The notes under the pieces are model-generated. The model searched no databases, was not told the origin of the DNA, and saw only the letters and a list, made by a program, of their open reading frames with translations. From Psychroserpens sp. NJDZ02 (GTDB lineage Bacteria > Bacteroidota > Bacteroidia > Flavobacteriales > Flavobacteriaceae): a stretch of DNA of 64,000 bases. The DNA lies in assembly GCF_004843725.1 (NCBI RefSeq), contig NZ_CP039451.1, forward strand, positions 494,501-558,500, given 5' to 3'. The position numbers and the translations under genes were made by a program. This document shows positions 17,966 through 25,027 of the stretch, piece by piece. How positions within the stretch are numbered: the first letter of the stretch is position 1; each line of letters opens with the position of its first letter.

Positions 17966-17973
17966 CAAAAGTA
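17966..17973 (-). promoter_or_regulatory. -7 promoter element of grpE-dnaJ
   Basis: TACTTTTG on the minus strand lies 37 bases upstream of the grpE ATG. It fixes the start codon by excluding the longer frame. No CIRCE-like inverted repeat was seen nearby. Confidence 0.55.
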
Positions 17974-18053
17974 CTGCCATTACTATAAATAGTGCCAAAA
18001 TGTCATTATTTATTTTAACTATTATTTAATTAGTTTCCATGGAAGATTATTTA

Positions 18054-18061
18054 TATATTTG
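18054..18061 (+). promoter_or_regulatory. -7 promoter element of the YceI gene
   Basis: TATATTTG is a perfect TAnnTTTG box 36 bases before the ATG at 18097. Confidence 0.6.
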
Positions 18062-18096
18062 CATTATAAATCACTAAAGACTAAAAAACTTATATC

Positions 18097-18744
18097 ATGA
18101 AAAAAATTGTATTAAATCTTTTTGCTGTAGCCATAGTAGGATTAACTGTTGTTGGTTGTAAAAGCGATGTTAAGGAAGCAAAAACTGGAGACGTTGAAAC
18201 TGTTGTTGAAAACAATGAAGCTGCTAAATTTAAAGCAGACCCAACAAACTCTATGATTGTTTGGAAAGCAAACAAAATTGTTGGTGGACATGAAGGAACT
18301 ATAAACGTCTCTAATGGTGTTGTTGAATTTGAGGGTGATAAATTAGTAGGTGGAAGTTTTATGTTTGATATTAATACTATCAAGTGTACAGACATTCCTG
18401 CTGATGATGAAGCTAACGGAAAATTAATTGGACATTTAAAAGGCGCTGACTTTTTTGATGCAGAACAATTTGCTACTGCTGCTTTTGAAATAACTAAAGT
18501 AGACGGTAAAAATGTAAGTGGTAACTTAACAATGAAAGGTATCAAAAAGAATATAACTTTTCCTGCAACTGTTGTTGTTACTGGTGATGACGTAACTTTA
18601 TCAAGTGATACTTTTTCAATTGACAGAACAGAATGGAATATTATGTATAATTCTGGAAAAACTTTTGACGCTGCTGCATTAGGAGACAAAGTAATAAAAG
18701 ATGATGTAGAAATAAAAATAATGGTTAAAGCTAAAAAAGCTTAA
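18097..18744 (+). CDS. YceI-family lipoprotein
   Basis: The 215-residue product has a lipoprotein signal (AIVGLTVVGCKSD, lipid Cys about residue 22), an acidic linker, then the YceI lipocalin-like barrel: MIVWKANKIVGGHEGTINV, GSFMFDINTIKCTD, LIGHLKGADFFDAEQFATAAFE, GNLTMKGIKKNITFPATV and SIDRTEWNIMY. YceI proteins bind isoprenoid-type lipids in the periplasm. Monocistronic, between a -7 box and a strong terminator. Confidence 0.93.
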   Translation: MKKIVLNLFAVAIVGLTVVGCKSDVKEAKTGDVETVVENNEAAKFKADPTNSMIVWKANKIVGGHEGTINVSNGVVEFEGDKLVGGSFMFDINTIKCTDIPADDEANGKLIGHLKGADFFDAEQFATAAFEITKVDGKNVSGNLTMKGIKKNITFPATVVVTGDDVTLSSDTFSIDRTEWNIMYNSGKTFDAAALGDKVIKDDVEIKIMVKAKKA

Positions 18745-18760
18745 AACACGCCTATCAATT

Positions 18761-18795
18761 AAAAAAAAGCCACAACAAATGTTGTGGCTTTTTTT
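18761..18795. terminator. Bidirectional rho-independent terminator (YceI / HxlR)
   Basis: AAAAAAAGCCACAAC / GTTGTGGCTTTTTTT with an AAAT loop lies between the convergent YceI and HxlR genes. Confidence 0.9.
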
Positions 18796-18815
18796 GTTGT
18801 TATAAATTTGAAATA

Positions 18816-19127
18816 TTACTTTAAATTATCATCAACTCCCCATTGATCTAAACTTCTTAAAATAGGCTCCAAAGAGCGTCCTCTAGCACTCAATTTATAC
18901 TCTACTTTTGGCGGAACTACAGGATAGATTTTTCTAGTAATAAGACCATCTTTTTCTAGCTCTCTAACAGATTGTGTAAACATTTTATTTGAAATCCCAG
19001 AAATATGCTTCTGTAATTGTCCTGAACGCAAGGCGCCACTCAATAAGTGAAATAAAATAAGAGGCTTCCATTTAGTCCCAATCAAATTCATGGTATAATT
19101 AAGCGGACAATAATTCTTTTCGATCAT
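18816..19127 (-). CDS. HxlR-family winged-helix transcriptional regulator
   Basis: The 103-residue product has the HxlR layout: an N-terminal Cys in NYCPLNYTMNLIGTKWKPLI, recognition helix ISNKMFTQSVRELEKDGLI, wing YPVVPPKVEYKLSARG, and the C-terminal dimer helix LRSLDQWG. The conserved Cys suggests possible redox or electrophile sensing, as in HypR/QorR-type members. It is divergent from a VOC gene, and the intergenic region carries a matching inverted repeat, so it probably represses that gene and itself. Confidence 0.92.
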   Translation of the reverse strand: MIEKNYCPLNYTMNLIGTKWKPLILFHLLSGALRSGQLQKHISGISNKMFTQSVRELEKDGLITRKIYPVVPPKVEYKLSARGRSLEPILRSLDQWGVDDNLK

Positions 19128-19180
19128 TTTCTATATATAAATAACACATAATAAGCATTTCACTCTTTTAGTACAGTATA

Positions 19181-19194
19181 TTACTTTTTAGTAA
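19181..19194. promoter_or_regulatory. Candidate HxlR operator
   Basis: TTACT-TTTT-AGTAA is a 5-4-5 inverted repeat in the 120-base divergent region, ending five bases upstream of the -33 TTG of the VOC promoter and 54 bases upstream of the HxlR start. Its size and position fit a winged-helix dimer site. Confidence 0.5.
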
Positions 19195-19198
19195 GTTA

Positions 19199-19229
19199 TT
19201 GCCAATACTGCAAATATAAAATATCTTTG
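19199..19229 (+). promoter_or_regulatory. Promoter of the VOC gene
   Basis: TTG (19199-19201), a 20-base spacer and TATCTTTG (19222-19229) match the Bacteroidota promoter consensus. The VOC ATG follows 18 bases later. Confidence 0.6.
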
Positions 19230-19247
19230 TAGTCTAAAAAAAATAAT

Positions 19248-19760
19248 ATGACAGATAAAAAAAATTATCCAAAATCTTTTTCTCATATTGGGATTACGAT
19301 CCCTGACATAAACAAAGCTGTTCAATTTTATTCTGAAGTAATGGGATGGTATATTATTATGGAACCTTCTAAAGTTAAAAAAGAAAAAGAAACAGCTATA
19401 GGCCAGATGTGTATTGATGTCTTTGGCGAAGATTGGGAGATGTTTGAAATAGCACACTTAGCAACTTCTGACGGAATAGGTATTGAATTATTTTCTTTTC
19501 CACATGGTGTAAAACAAGCCCCAGAATTTAATCCTTTTAACACCGGACTCTTTCACTTTTGCGTGCAAGACCCCAATATTGAAAACCTTATTGATAAAAT
19601 TGTCTCTTATGGAGGTAAACAGAGAATGCCTATTAGAGAGTATTACCCTAAAGACAAACCTTTTAAAATGTGCTATGTAGAAGATCCCTTTGGAATTGTT
19701 TTCGAAATATACACACATAGCTATGAGTTAACCTATTCTTCTGGCGCTTACACAAAATAA
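19248..19760 (+). CDS. VOC-superfamily protein (glyoxalase/dioxygenase fold)
   Basis: The 170-residue product has two paired beta-alpha-beta-beta-beta modules. The first has FSHIGITIPDINKAVQFYSE (metal His), an extended loop with MFEIAHLATSDGIGIELFSF; the second has GLFHFCVQDPNIENLIDKI and FKMCYVEDPFGIVFEIYTHSYE (His and Glu ligands). Metal ligands are present, so it is likely an enzyme such as a glyoxalase, dioxygenase or thiol transferase; the substrate is unknown. Its divergent HxlR neighbour suggests induction by a toxic compound such as an aldehyde or quinone. Confidence 0.88.
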   Translation: MTDKKNYPKSFSHIGITIPDINKAVQFYSEVMGWYIIMEPSKVKKEKETAIGQMCIDVFGEDWEMFEIAHLATSDGIGIELFSFPHGVKQAPEFNPFNTGLFHFCVQDPNIENLIDKIVSYGGKQRMPIREYYPKDKPFKMCYVEDPFGIVFEIYTHSYELTYSSGAYTK

Positions 19761-19771
19761 AGACTATATAC

Positions 19772-19806
19772 AAAAAAACCATAGCTGACACTGTGGCTTT
19801 TTTTAT
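19772..19806. terminator. Terminator between VOC and VanX-like genes
   Basis: AAAAAAACCATAG pairs with CTGTGGCTTTTTTT (one G-U pair, 6-base loop). It lies between convergent genes and works in either direction. Confidence 0.75.
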
Positions 19807-19847
19807 TTAATTTTATCAGAACAAAACTAAGAAACACTATACATTCA

Positions 19848-20513
19848 TTATTCTATAGGAAAATCAAAATATTGATTTCTAAAAGGCTCTCCTCTTAAAG
19901 TAAAATGCCACCACTCTTGCGAATAGTTTCTAAACCCATTGGTCAACATGACATGTTGTAATAATTGTCTATTAGCCTGCTGCTTTTTAGTCAGATTTTT
20001 ATTATCGACCCAAGATTCGGGACCAAAAAAATCGAAAGGACTTCCCATATCAAGTGCTATACCAGTTTCTAAATTAATAATTGTTAAATCCAAAGTACTA
20101 CCACTACTATGTCTGGATTTTGAGGCGATATATCCTTGTTTAAAAAGATTTCGTTTTTTAACGTTTGGATAAAACTGTCGCTTCTTTAGCGTGTCATTAA
20201 TTTGCTTTGCCCAACGTACAAAATGATTTACAGCACGTTGCGGTCTATAAGCATCATAAATTTTAATACCTAAACCTTGTTTTTTTAGTGTGTCTTGTAC
20301 TTTTTTTAAGGCTTTTGCTGCCAAGTCTGTCATAATAACAACCTCCTTATTATAGCCATCTATTTGCGCTCCAACAAAATTGTTATCGTTACAATATCTT
20401 AGCTCAACCGCTAAATCATCAATAATATCTTGTGCATATACAAAGCCTTCACGCAATTGTGCAACACAAGTAGTTGTAATAAATAAGAGTAAAAATGCTA
20501 AGCTAAACTTCAT
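19848..20513 (-). CDS. Secreted D-alanyl-D-alanine dipeptidase (VanX/DdpX, M15D)
   Basis: The 221-residue product has a signal peptide (1-18). M15D motifs are DIIDDLAVELRYCNDNNF near the N-terminus, IYDAYRPQRA, the zinc motif SRHSSGSTLDLT (SxHxxGxxxD) and the catalytic/zinc motif EWWHFTL. All active-site residues are present. It should hydrolyse D-Ala-D-Ala in the periplasm. Nothing around it points to vancomycin resistance (no vanH/vanA or VanRS), so peptidoglycan turnover or nutrient salvage is more likely. Confidence 0.92.
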   Translation of the reverse strand: MKFSLAFLLLFITTTCVAQLREGFVYAQDIIDDLAVELRYCNDNNFVGAQIDGYNKEVVIMTDLAAKALKKVQDTLKKQGLGIKIYDAYRPQRAVNHFVRWAKQINDTLKKRQFYPNVKKRNLFKQGYIASKSRHSSGSTLDLTIINLETGIALDMGSPFDFFGPESWVDNKNLTKKQQANRQLLQHVMLTNGFRNYSQEWWHFTLRGEPFRNQYFDFPIE

Positions 20514-20557
20514 GATATCTAAATTATAGGCTAAATTTATAAAATAAAAATCTAACT

Positions 20558-20917
20558 ATGACTTATCCTTGGCATCTTTATGTTTTGTCTACAATATATG
20601 TATTTGCAGGAATCATGCATTTTATCAAGCCACAACTGTATTTACGTGTCATGCCTCTTTATTTACCTAATCATAAATTACTAATATTGTTAAGTGGTAT
20701 AGCAGAAGTTGTTTTAGGTATTTCTGTTTGCATTCCAATACTAAAAAACATTGCCATTTATGGTTTAATAGCAATGCTTATTACGTTTTTAATGGTTCAT
20801 TTTTATATGCTATCTAGTAAAAAAGCATCTGCAGGAATACCAACTTGGGTTTTACTACTTCGTATTCCGTTACAATTTGTACTAATGTATTGGGCATATT
20901 ATTATTTAAAATTTTAA
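20558..20917 (+). CDS. DoxX-family small membrane protein
   Basis: The 119-residue product has four predicted membrane helices and the DoxX/MauE pattern: FAGIMHFIKPQLYLRVMPLYLP in helix 1, IAEVVLGISVCIP in helix 2, and a C-terminal LLLRIPLQFVLMYWAYYY. The cellular role of such short DoxX proteins is poorly defined. It shares a 44-base divergent region with the VanX-like gene and ends two bases before alkB, so it is probably co-transcribed with alkB. Confidence 0.82.
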   Translation: MTYPWHLYVLSTIYVFAGIMHFIKPQLYLRVMPLYLPNHKLLILLSGIAEVVLGISVCIPILKNIAIYGLIAMLITFLMVHFYMLSSKKASAGIPTWVLLLRIPLQFVLMYWAYYYLKF

Positions 20918-20919
20918 AT

Positions 20920-21513
20920 ATGTTATTTTCTGAAGAAATAAAACTAAACTTACCAGATGCAGAGATTAGCTATTTCCCTAATTTTTTCAATTCAAAAGCT
21001 GCTAGCAAGTATTTTAATTTACTTCTAAATGACATACCTTGGCAACAAGATGATATCACAGTCTTTGGAAAAACCTATGCTCAGCCAAGATTAACCGCGC
21101 TATTTGCCAATAACGATCAACCTTATAGTTACTCTAATATTGTCATGTATCCGAAAAGCTTTACTTCCGCTTTAAGCGAAATAAAAAACAAAATAGAAAT
21201 TAAAACTGCGACTACATTTACAACCTGCTTAGCTAACTTATATCGCAATGGACAAGATAGTAATGGATGGCACGCAGATAATGAGAAAGCTTTAGGGCTA
21301 AATCCTACTATAGCATCTATAACCTTTGGTGGTGAGCGCTACTTTAATCTAAAACATAAAGATGATAAGTCACTAAAACACAAGTTATTGTTAGAGCATG
21401 GTAGTTTACTTGTAATGAAAGGTACTACACAACATCACTGGTTGCATCAAATTGCAAAAACTAAAAAAGAGGTTAAACCAAGAATAAATTTAACTTTCAG
21501 AATTATTAAATAA
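20920..21513 (+). CDS. alkB: AlkB-type Fe(II)/2-oxoglutarate dioxygenase
   Basis: The 197-residue product should repair alkylated bases (1-methyladenine, 3-methylcytosine) by oxidative demethylation. The iron ligands are in GWHADNE (HxD) and the late HHWLHQI His; 2-oxoglutarate Arg residues are in PRINLTFR. It also has ASITFGGERYFNLKHK and a nucleotide-recognition lid with TVFGK-like sequence and QPRLTALF. ATG 20920 is chosen: the longer frame back to 20845 runs inside the DoxX gene. It starts two bases after the DoxX stop, suggesting coupling. Confidence 0.92.
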   Translation: MLFSEEIKLNLPDAEISYFPNFFNSKAASKYFNLLLNDIPWQQDDITVFGKTYAQPRLTALFANNDQPYSYSNIVMYPKSFTSALSEIKNKIEIKTATTFTTCLANLYRNGQDSNGWHADNEKALGLNPTIASITFGGERYFNLKHKDDKSLKHKLLLEHGSLLVMKGTTQHHWLHQIAKTKKEVKPRINLTFRIIK

Positions 21514-21588
21514 TGGTTTATAGGAGATTTATATAATCGTTGCACTTGTAACAAAATACTATACCTTAGATTTAACTTATAAAAACAT

Positions 21589-21620
21589 AAAAGCCAAGGT
21601 CCCTCAACCTTGGCTTTTTG
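21589..21620 (+). terminator. Terminator of doxX-alkB
   Basis: AAAAGCCAAGGT / ACCTTGGCTTTT, a 12-bp perfect stem with a 6-base loop and T run, 75 bases after the alkB stop. Confidence 0.88.
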
Positions 21621-21755
21621 CTATTTTACATTTAGGTTATAAAAACTTAATAATGCAAATATTAATTAATTAATCCATTGAACTAAAAAGTATGTAATTT
21701 CTAGTACGCCGCAAATTTAAAACTTATTATAAATATTTAGGTCAAAAACATTATT

Positions 21756-21874
21756 AATCGATGAAATACACTTAATTTTAACATTAACCGATTAAAGATC
21801 TATAAAATCGATTAAAAACAAGAGTAAATAGAATATTATTCGGTATTTATTACCATAAATTAAATGTAAATTTG
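21756..21874 (+). promoter_or_regulatory. Promoter region of the alpha/beta hydrolase gene with phased repeat sites
   Basis: TAAATTTG at 21867-21874 is a -7 box 51 bases before the ATG. Upstream are three near-identical sites of form AAYCGATKAAA at 21756, 21786 and 21806, that is 30 and 20 bases apart, multiples of about one or two helical turns. This looks like a regulator-binding array. The rest of the 412-base gap from alkB is AT-rich and holds only the alkB terminator. Confidence 0.4.
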
Positions 21875-21925
21875 AGTAATTAAATTCAGTGTTTTATTTG
21901 ACCCAAATAGTTTAAACATCTTTAT

Positions 21926-22852
21926 ATGAAATTATACGCCTTAGCCTTTCTTACTTTTATATCTGTAAATGTCGTAGCACAAGACACAAACTATTCTAGC
22001 CAAGAACTTACAATAACTAGATATATTAATGGGACACTTTTAATACCTAACACCGATAAAACTTTAAATTTAGCTATAATCATAGGTGGATCAGGACCTA
22101 CAGACAGAGATGGCAATCAAAATTTTCAGAAAACTAATGTTATTAAGAAACTAGCCATAGGGTTAACAAACAGTAATATTGCTACCTTTAGATTTGATAA
22201 ACGTATTGTCAAACAAATACGAGAGAATAATGTAAATAATAATATAATGTTTGATGACTTTGTGTCGGATGTCAAAGCTGTCATTACCTATTTTAAAAAA
22301 CAAAACAAATACAAAACAATATACATTGTTGGCCACGATCAAGGTAGTCTAGTTGGTATGTTGGCAGCCAAGGATAATGTCAATGGTTTTATATCTCTTT
22401 CTGGATCTGCTTTAAGCATTGACAATGTTATTTTAGAACAAGTTGAAAAAACAGCTCCACAATTTACAAAAGATACTAAACGGGTTTTTAAAATTTTACA
22501 GACGGGACAAACAACAACCGATTACCCCGTAGCGCTCTCCTCTATTTTTAATATTGAAACACAACGTTTTATAATGAATTGGATGCAATATAATCCAACA
22601 ACTATCTTAAGTTCTTTAGATATACCCATCCTTATTATAAACGGAACCAAAGATTTACAGGTTAGTGAAGCTGAAGCTAAATTACTAAAAGAAGCCTCTC
22701 CTAAAGCTGAATTAAAACTAATAAAAGACATGAATCACGTTTTGGTAACCATTGAAGGTGACGATTTAGAGAACTCTAAGTCTTATAACGAGTCGCAAAG
22801 ACCTTTAGCTTTAGACTTACTAAATAGTATCATCTCTTTTATAAAAAAATAA
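21926..22852 (+). CDS. Secreted alpha/beta hydrolase with Asp at the nucleophile position
   Basis: The 308-residue product has a signal peptide (1-18). The alpha/beta fold shows IIGGSGPTDRDGN (oxyanion loop), FRFDKR, YIVGHDQGSLVG at the nucleophile elbow, NGTKDLQVS (acid Asp) and MNHVL (His). Close relatives of this secreted group carry GHSEGS at the elbow. Here codon 22337-22339 is GAT, giving D138 instead of Ser. Asp at this place is the nucleophile in dehalogenases and epoxide hydrolases, so the enzyme may have changed chemistry or be inactive. Single gene, convergent with a repeat array whose first hairpin can terminate it. Confidence 0.85.
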   Translation: MKLYALAFLTFISVNVVAQDTNYSSQELTITRYINGTLLIPNTDKTLNLAIIIGGSGPTDRDGNQNFQKTNVIKKLAIGLTNSNIATFRFDKRIVKQIRENNVNNNIMFDDFVSDVKAVITYFKKQNKYKTIYIVGHDQGSLVGMLAAKDNVNGFISLSGSALSIDNVILEQVEKTAPQFTKDTKRVFKILQTGQTTTDYPVALSSIFNIETQRFIMNWMQYNPTTILSSLDIPILIINGTKDLQVSEAEAKLLKEASPKAELKLIKDMNHVLVTIEGDDLENSKSYNESQRPLALDLLNSIISFIKK

Positions 22853-22874
22853 ACACTTTAGAGTCTCTTTTATA

Positions 22875-23010
22875 AATAGAAAAAGCACCCTAAAATAGGG
22901 TGCTTTTTCATACTAACCAACCAATGTAATTTTTACTCGTTTCTGTTTAGGTAACCACACCTAGTATTAGAAAGTCAACATATATAATTACAATACTAAT
23001 AATACAATTG
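22875..23010 (-). ncRNA. Putative small RNA, array copy 1
   Basis: The minus-strand -7 box TAATTTTG (23017-23024) would start a transcript near 23010 that ends at the terminator hairpin at 22880-22908, about 135 bases. Internal pairings are ATACTA with TAGTAT, TAGGT with ACCTA and GTAA with TTAC. A palindrome at 23038-23054 sits over the -33 region. Inference from sequence only. Confidence 0.45.
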
Positions 23011-23068
23011 TCGTGCCAAAATTAAATTACTAACACAAACCATTGTTAAAGGTTTACTAAAATTATTA

Positions 23069-23204
23069 AATAGAAAAAGCACCCTAAAATAGGGTGCTTT
23101 TTCATACTAACCAACCAATGTAATTTTTACTCGTTTCTGTTTAGGTAACCACACCTAGTATTAGAAAGTCAACATATATAATTACAATACTAATAAAGCA
23201 ATTG
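23069..23204 (-). ncRNA. Putative small RNA, array copy 2
   Basis: Same layout as copy 1: -7 box TAATTTTG at 23211-23218, palindrome at 23232-23248, and terminator hairpin near 23074-23102. The core is nearly identical to copy 1. Confidence 0.45.
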
Positions 23205-23262
23205 TCGTGCCAAAATTAAATTACTAACACAAACCATTGTTAAAGGTTTATTAAAAGTATTA

Positions 23263-23398
23263 AATAGAAAAAGCACCCTAAAATAGAGTGCTTTTTCATA
23301 CTAACCAACCAATGTAATTTTTACTCGTTTCTGTTTAGGTAACCACACCTAGTATTAGAAAGTCAACATATATAATTACAATACTAATAATACAATTG
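23263..23398 (-). ncRNA. Putative small RNA, array copy 3
   Basis: The -7 box reads TAGTTTTG (23405-23412), so the change from copy 1 falls on a degenerate consensus position. The palindrome AACCTTTGTTAAAGGTT (23426-23442) is perfect here. The terminator carries one change that keeps a G-U pair on the minus-strand RNA but would be a C-A mismatch on the plus strand. Confidence 0.45.
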
Positions 23399-23456
23399 TC
23401 GTGCCAAAACTAAACTACTAACACTAACCTTTGTTAAAGGTTTACTAAAACTATTA

Positions 23457-23590
23457 AATAGAAAAAGCACCCTAAAATAGGGTGCTTTTTCATACTAACC
23501 AACCAATGTAGTCATTACTCGTTTCTGTATAGGTAACCACACCTAATATTAAAAAGTCAACGTAATTGAATACTAATTATATTAAACCAA
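23457..23590 (-). ncRNA. Array copy 4, probably decayed
   Basis: The hairpin and the core around GTTTCTGTATAGGTAACC are kept, but the -7 position has degenerated (CAAACTTT instead of CAAAnnTA on the plus strand) and the palindrome is lost. Likely a promoterless remnant of the repeat. Its stem arm change (ATATTA opposite TAGTAT) still pairs through a G-U. Confidence 0.3.
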
Positions 23591-23669
23591 ATCCTATGCC
23601 AAACTTTATTTTCAAAGCTTTAAATAACCATTTAATTTAGTTATTTTGCATTATCGATAAACTAACACT

Positions 23670-24977
23670 ATGACTGAACCACTATTTACAAATGATACTG
23701 TCGTTTTTGGCGTATTAATGCTAGCATTAGGCTTGATATTTTATACGGAATCCCTAAAAGGAGGGTTTTGGGAAAAGTTTTACAAAATAGTACCTGGTTT
23801 ATTTATGGCCTACATGTTACCTGCTATATTGACTACTATAGGAATAATTGCGCCAAAATGGACTTCCTTAAACCCGTCAGGAGAAGTTGTAACACATGAA
23901 ACAAATTTATACTTTGTAGCTAGTCGTTACCTTTTACCTGCTGCTTTAGTGCTAATGACATTAAGTATCGACCTAAAAGCCGTATTTAATTTAGGATGGA
24001 AAGCGTTAATTATGTTTTTTACTGGTACTGTAGGAATCGTTATTGGGGGCCCTATTGCTATCCTAATTATTTCCGCAATCTCTCCAGAAACAGTTGGTGG
24101 TGCAGGACCAGATGCTGTATGGCGTGGCTTATCGACATTAGCTGGAAGTTGGATTGGCGGCGGTGCCAACCAAACTGCAATGTTAGAGATTTATGGCTAT
24201 AACCAAGCAGAATATGGCAAAATGGTCTTTGTAGATATTGTAGTGGCTAATGTTTGGATGGCTATTTTATTAATTGGGATTGGAAAACGGGCACAAATAA
24301 ATAAATGGCTAAAAGCAGATACCTCTTCCATTGAAGCCTTAAAAGAAAGAGTCTCTTCTTTTACAGAAAGCGTAAAACGAAACCCAACGGTAACAGACTT
24401 AATGTTACTAGGCGCTATAGCTTTTGGGTCAGTAAGTACTGCACATTATTTGGCAGACCATTTGGCACCTTACTTTGGCAAAGTTGTATCAAACATAGCG
24501 TCACAAACTTTAAAAAACACCTTTACCTTTTTAGATAGCACTTTTTTCTGGATGATTAGTATTTCCACAATAATAGCCATTTTACTATCTTTTACTAAAG
24601 CAAAAAACTTTGAAGGTGCCGGTGCAAGCAAATTTGGAAGTGTCTTTATTTATATTCTGGTTGCCACTATAGGAATGAAAATTGACATTGCTTCAATATT
24701 TGACAACGTTGGACTTATAGGGATAGGTTTTATATGGATGACCATTCACGCCATATTATTAATAGTTGTTGCTAAGTTAATAAGAGCACCTTATTTCTTC
24801 TTAGCTGTAGGTAGTCAAGCTAATGTTGGTGGTGCAGCATCTGCCCCAATTGTTGCTTCAGCTTTTCACCCTTCTTTAGCGACAGTAGGTGTATTACTAG
24901 CCGTATTTGGATATGCTGTCGGTACTTTAGCCGCAATTGGTTGTACTATTTTAATGCAATTAGCGTCCGGTGGTTAG
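23670..24977 (+). CDS. DUF819 family membrane protein
   Basis: The 435-residue integral membrane protein has about ten to twelve hydrophobic helices. DUF819 (YjcL-like) features are FKIVPGLFMAYMLPAIL-type helices, FTGTVGIVIGGPIAILI, the conserved LAGSWIGGGANQTAM segment and GSQANVGGAASAPIVASAFHP in the second half. The two Gly/Asn-rich re-entrant-like motifs (GGGANQ and GSQANVGGAA) resemble substrate sites of inverted-repeat carriers. Probably a secondary transporter of unknown substrate. A TTATTTTG sequence at 23641-23648 may be its -7 box. Confidence 0.9.
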   Translation: MTEPLFTNDTVVFGVLMLALGLIFYTESLKGGFWEKFYKIVPGLFMAYMLPAILTTIGIIAPKWTSLNPSGEVVTHETNLYFVASRYLLPAALVLMTLSIDLKAVFNLGWKALIMFFTGTVGIVIGGPIAILIISAISPETVGGAGPDAVWRGLSTLAGSWIGGGANQTAMLEIYGYNQAEYGKMVFVDIVVANVWMAILLIGIGKRAQINKWLKADTSSIEALKERVSSFTESVKRNPTVTDLMLLGAIAFGSVSTAHYLADHLAPYFGKVVSNIASQTLKNTFTFLDSTFFWMISISTIIAILLSFTKAKNFEGAGASKFGSVFIYILVATIGMKIDIASIFDNVGLIGIGFIWMTIHAILLIVVAKLIRAPYFFLAVGSQANVGGAASAPIVASAFHPSLATVGVLLAVFGYAVGTLAAIGCTILMQLASGG

Positions 24978-25027
24978 TATTATTGTTTATTTTAATTGAT
25001 ATTTGCTAACGATAAAACCGACTTTAA

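Larger units (their letters stand above)
22874..23630. repeat. 194-bp tandem repeat array, four units
   Basis: Units begin at 22874, 23068, 23262 and 23456, exactly 194 bases apart. Units 1 and 2 differ at only about five positions; unit 3 differs mainly in its last 50 bases; unit 4 is more diverged and fades near 23630. Each unit starts with the hairpin GCACCCTAAAATAGGGTGC flanked by A and T runs, then a conserved core, then a CAAAnnTA box and a palindrome AACCWTTGTTAAAGGTT (one arm imperfect in units 1-2). No ORF spans the units. The region fills the 817 bases between the hydrolase and DUF819 genes and is interpreted below as small-RNA genes. Confidence 0.9.

Noticed and set aside
17930..17998. 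N-terminal extension of GrpE
   Set aside because: The longer frame starts upstream of the TACTTTTG box at 17966-17973, and GrpE proteins start with an acidic/Lys-rich tail like that at 17929.
19848..20513. VanX-like gene as evidence of vancomycin resistance
   Set aside because: No vanH, vanA-type ligase or VanRS nearby; M15D dipeptidases are common housekeeping or salvage enzymes.
20845..20919. Longer AlkB start overlapping the DoxX gene by 73 bases
   Set aside because: The ATG at 20920, two bases after the DoxX stop, gives a normal AlkB length; the extra residues are a shadow of DoxX codons.
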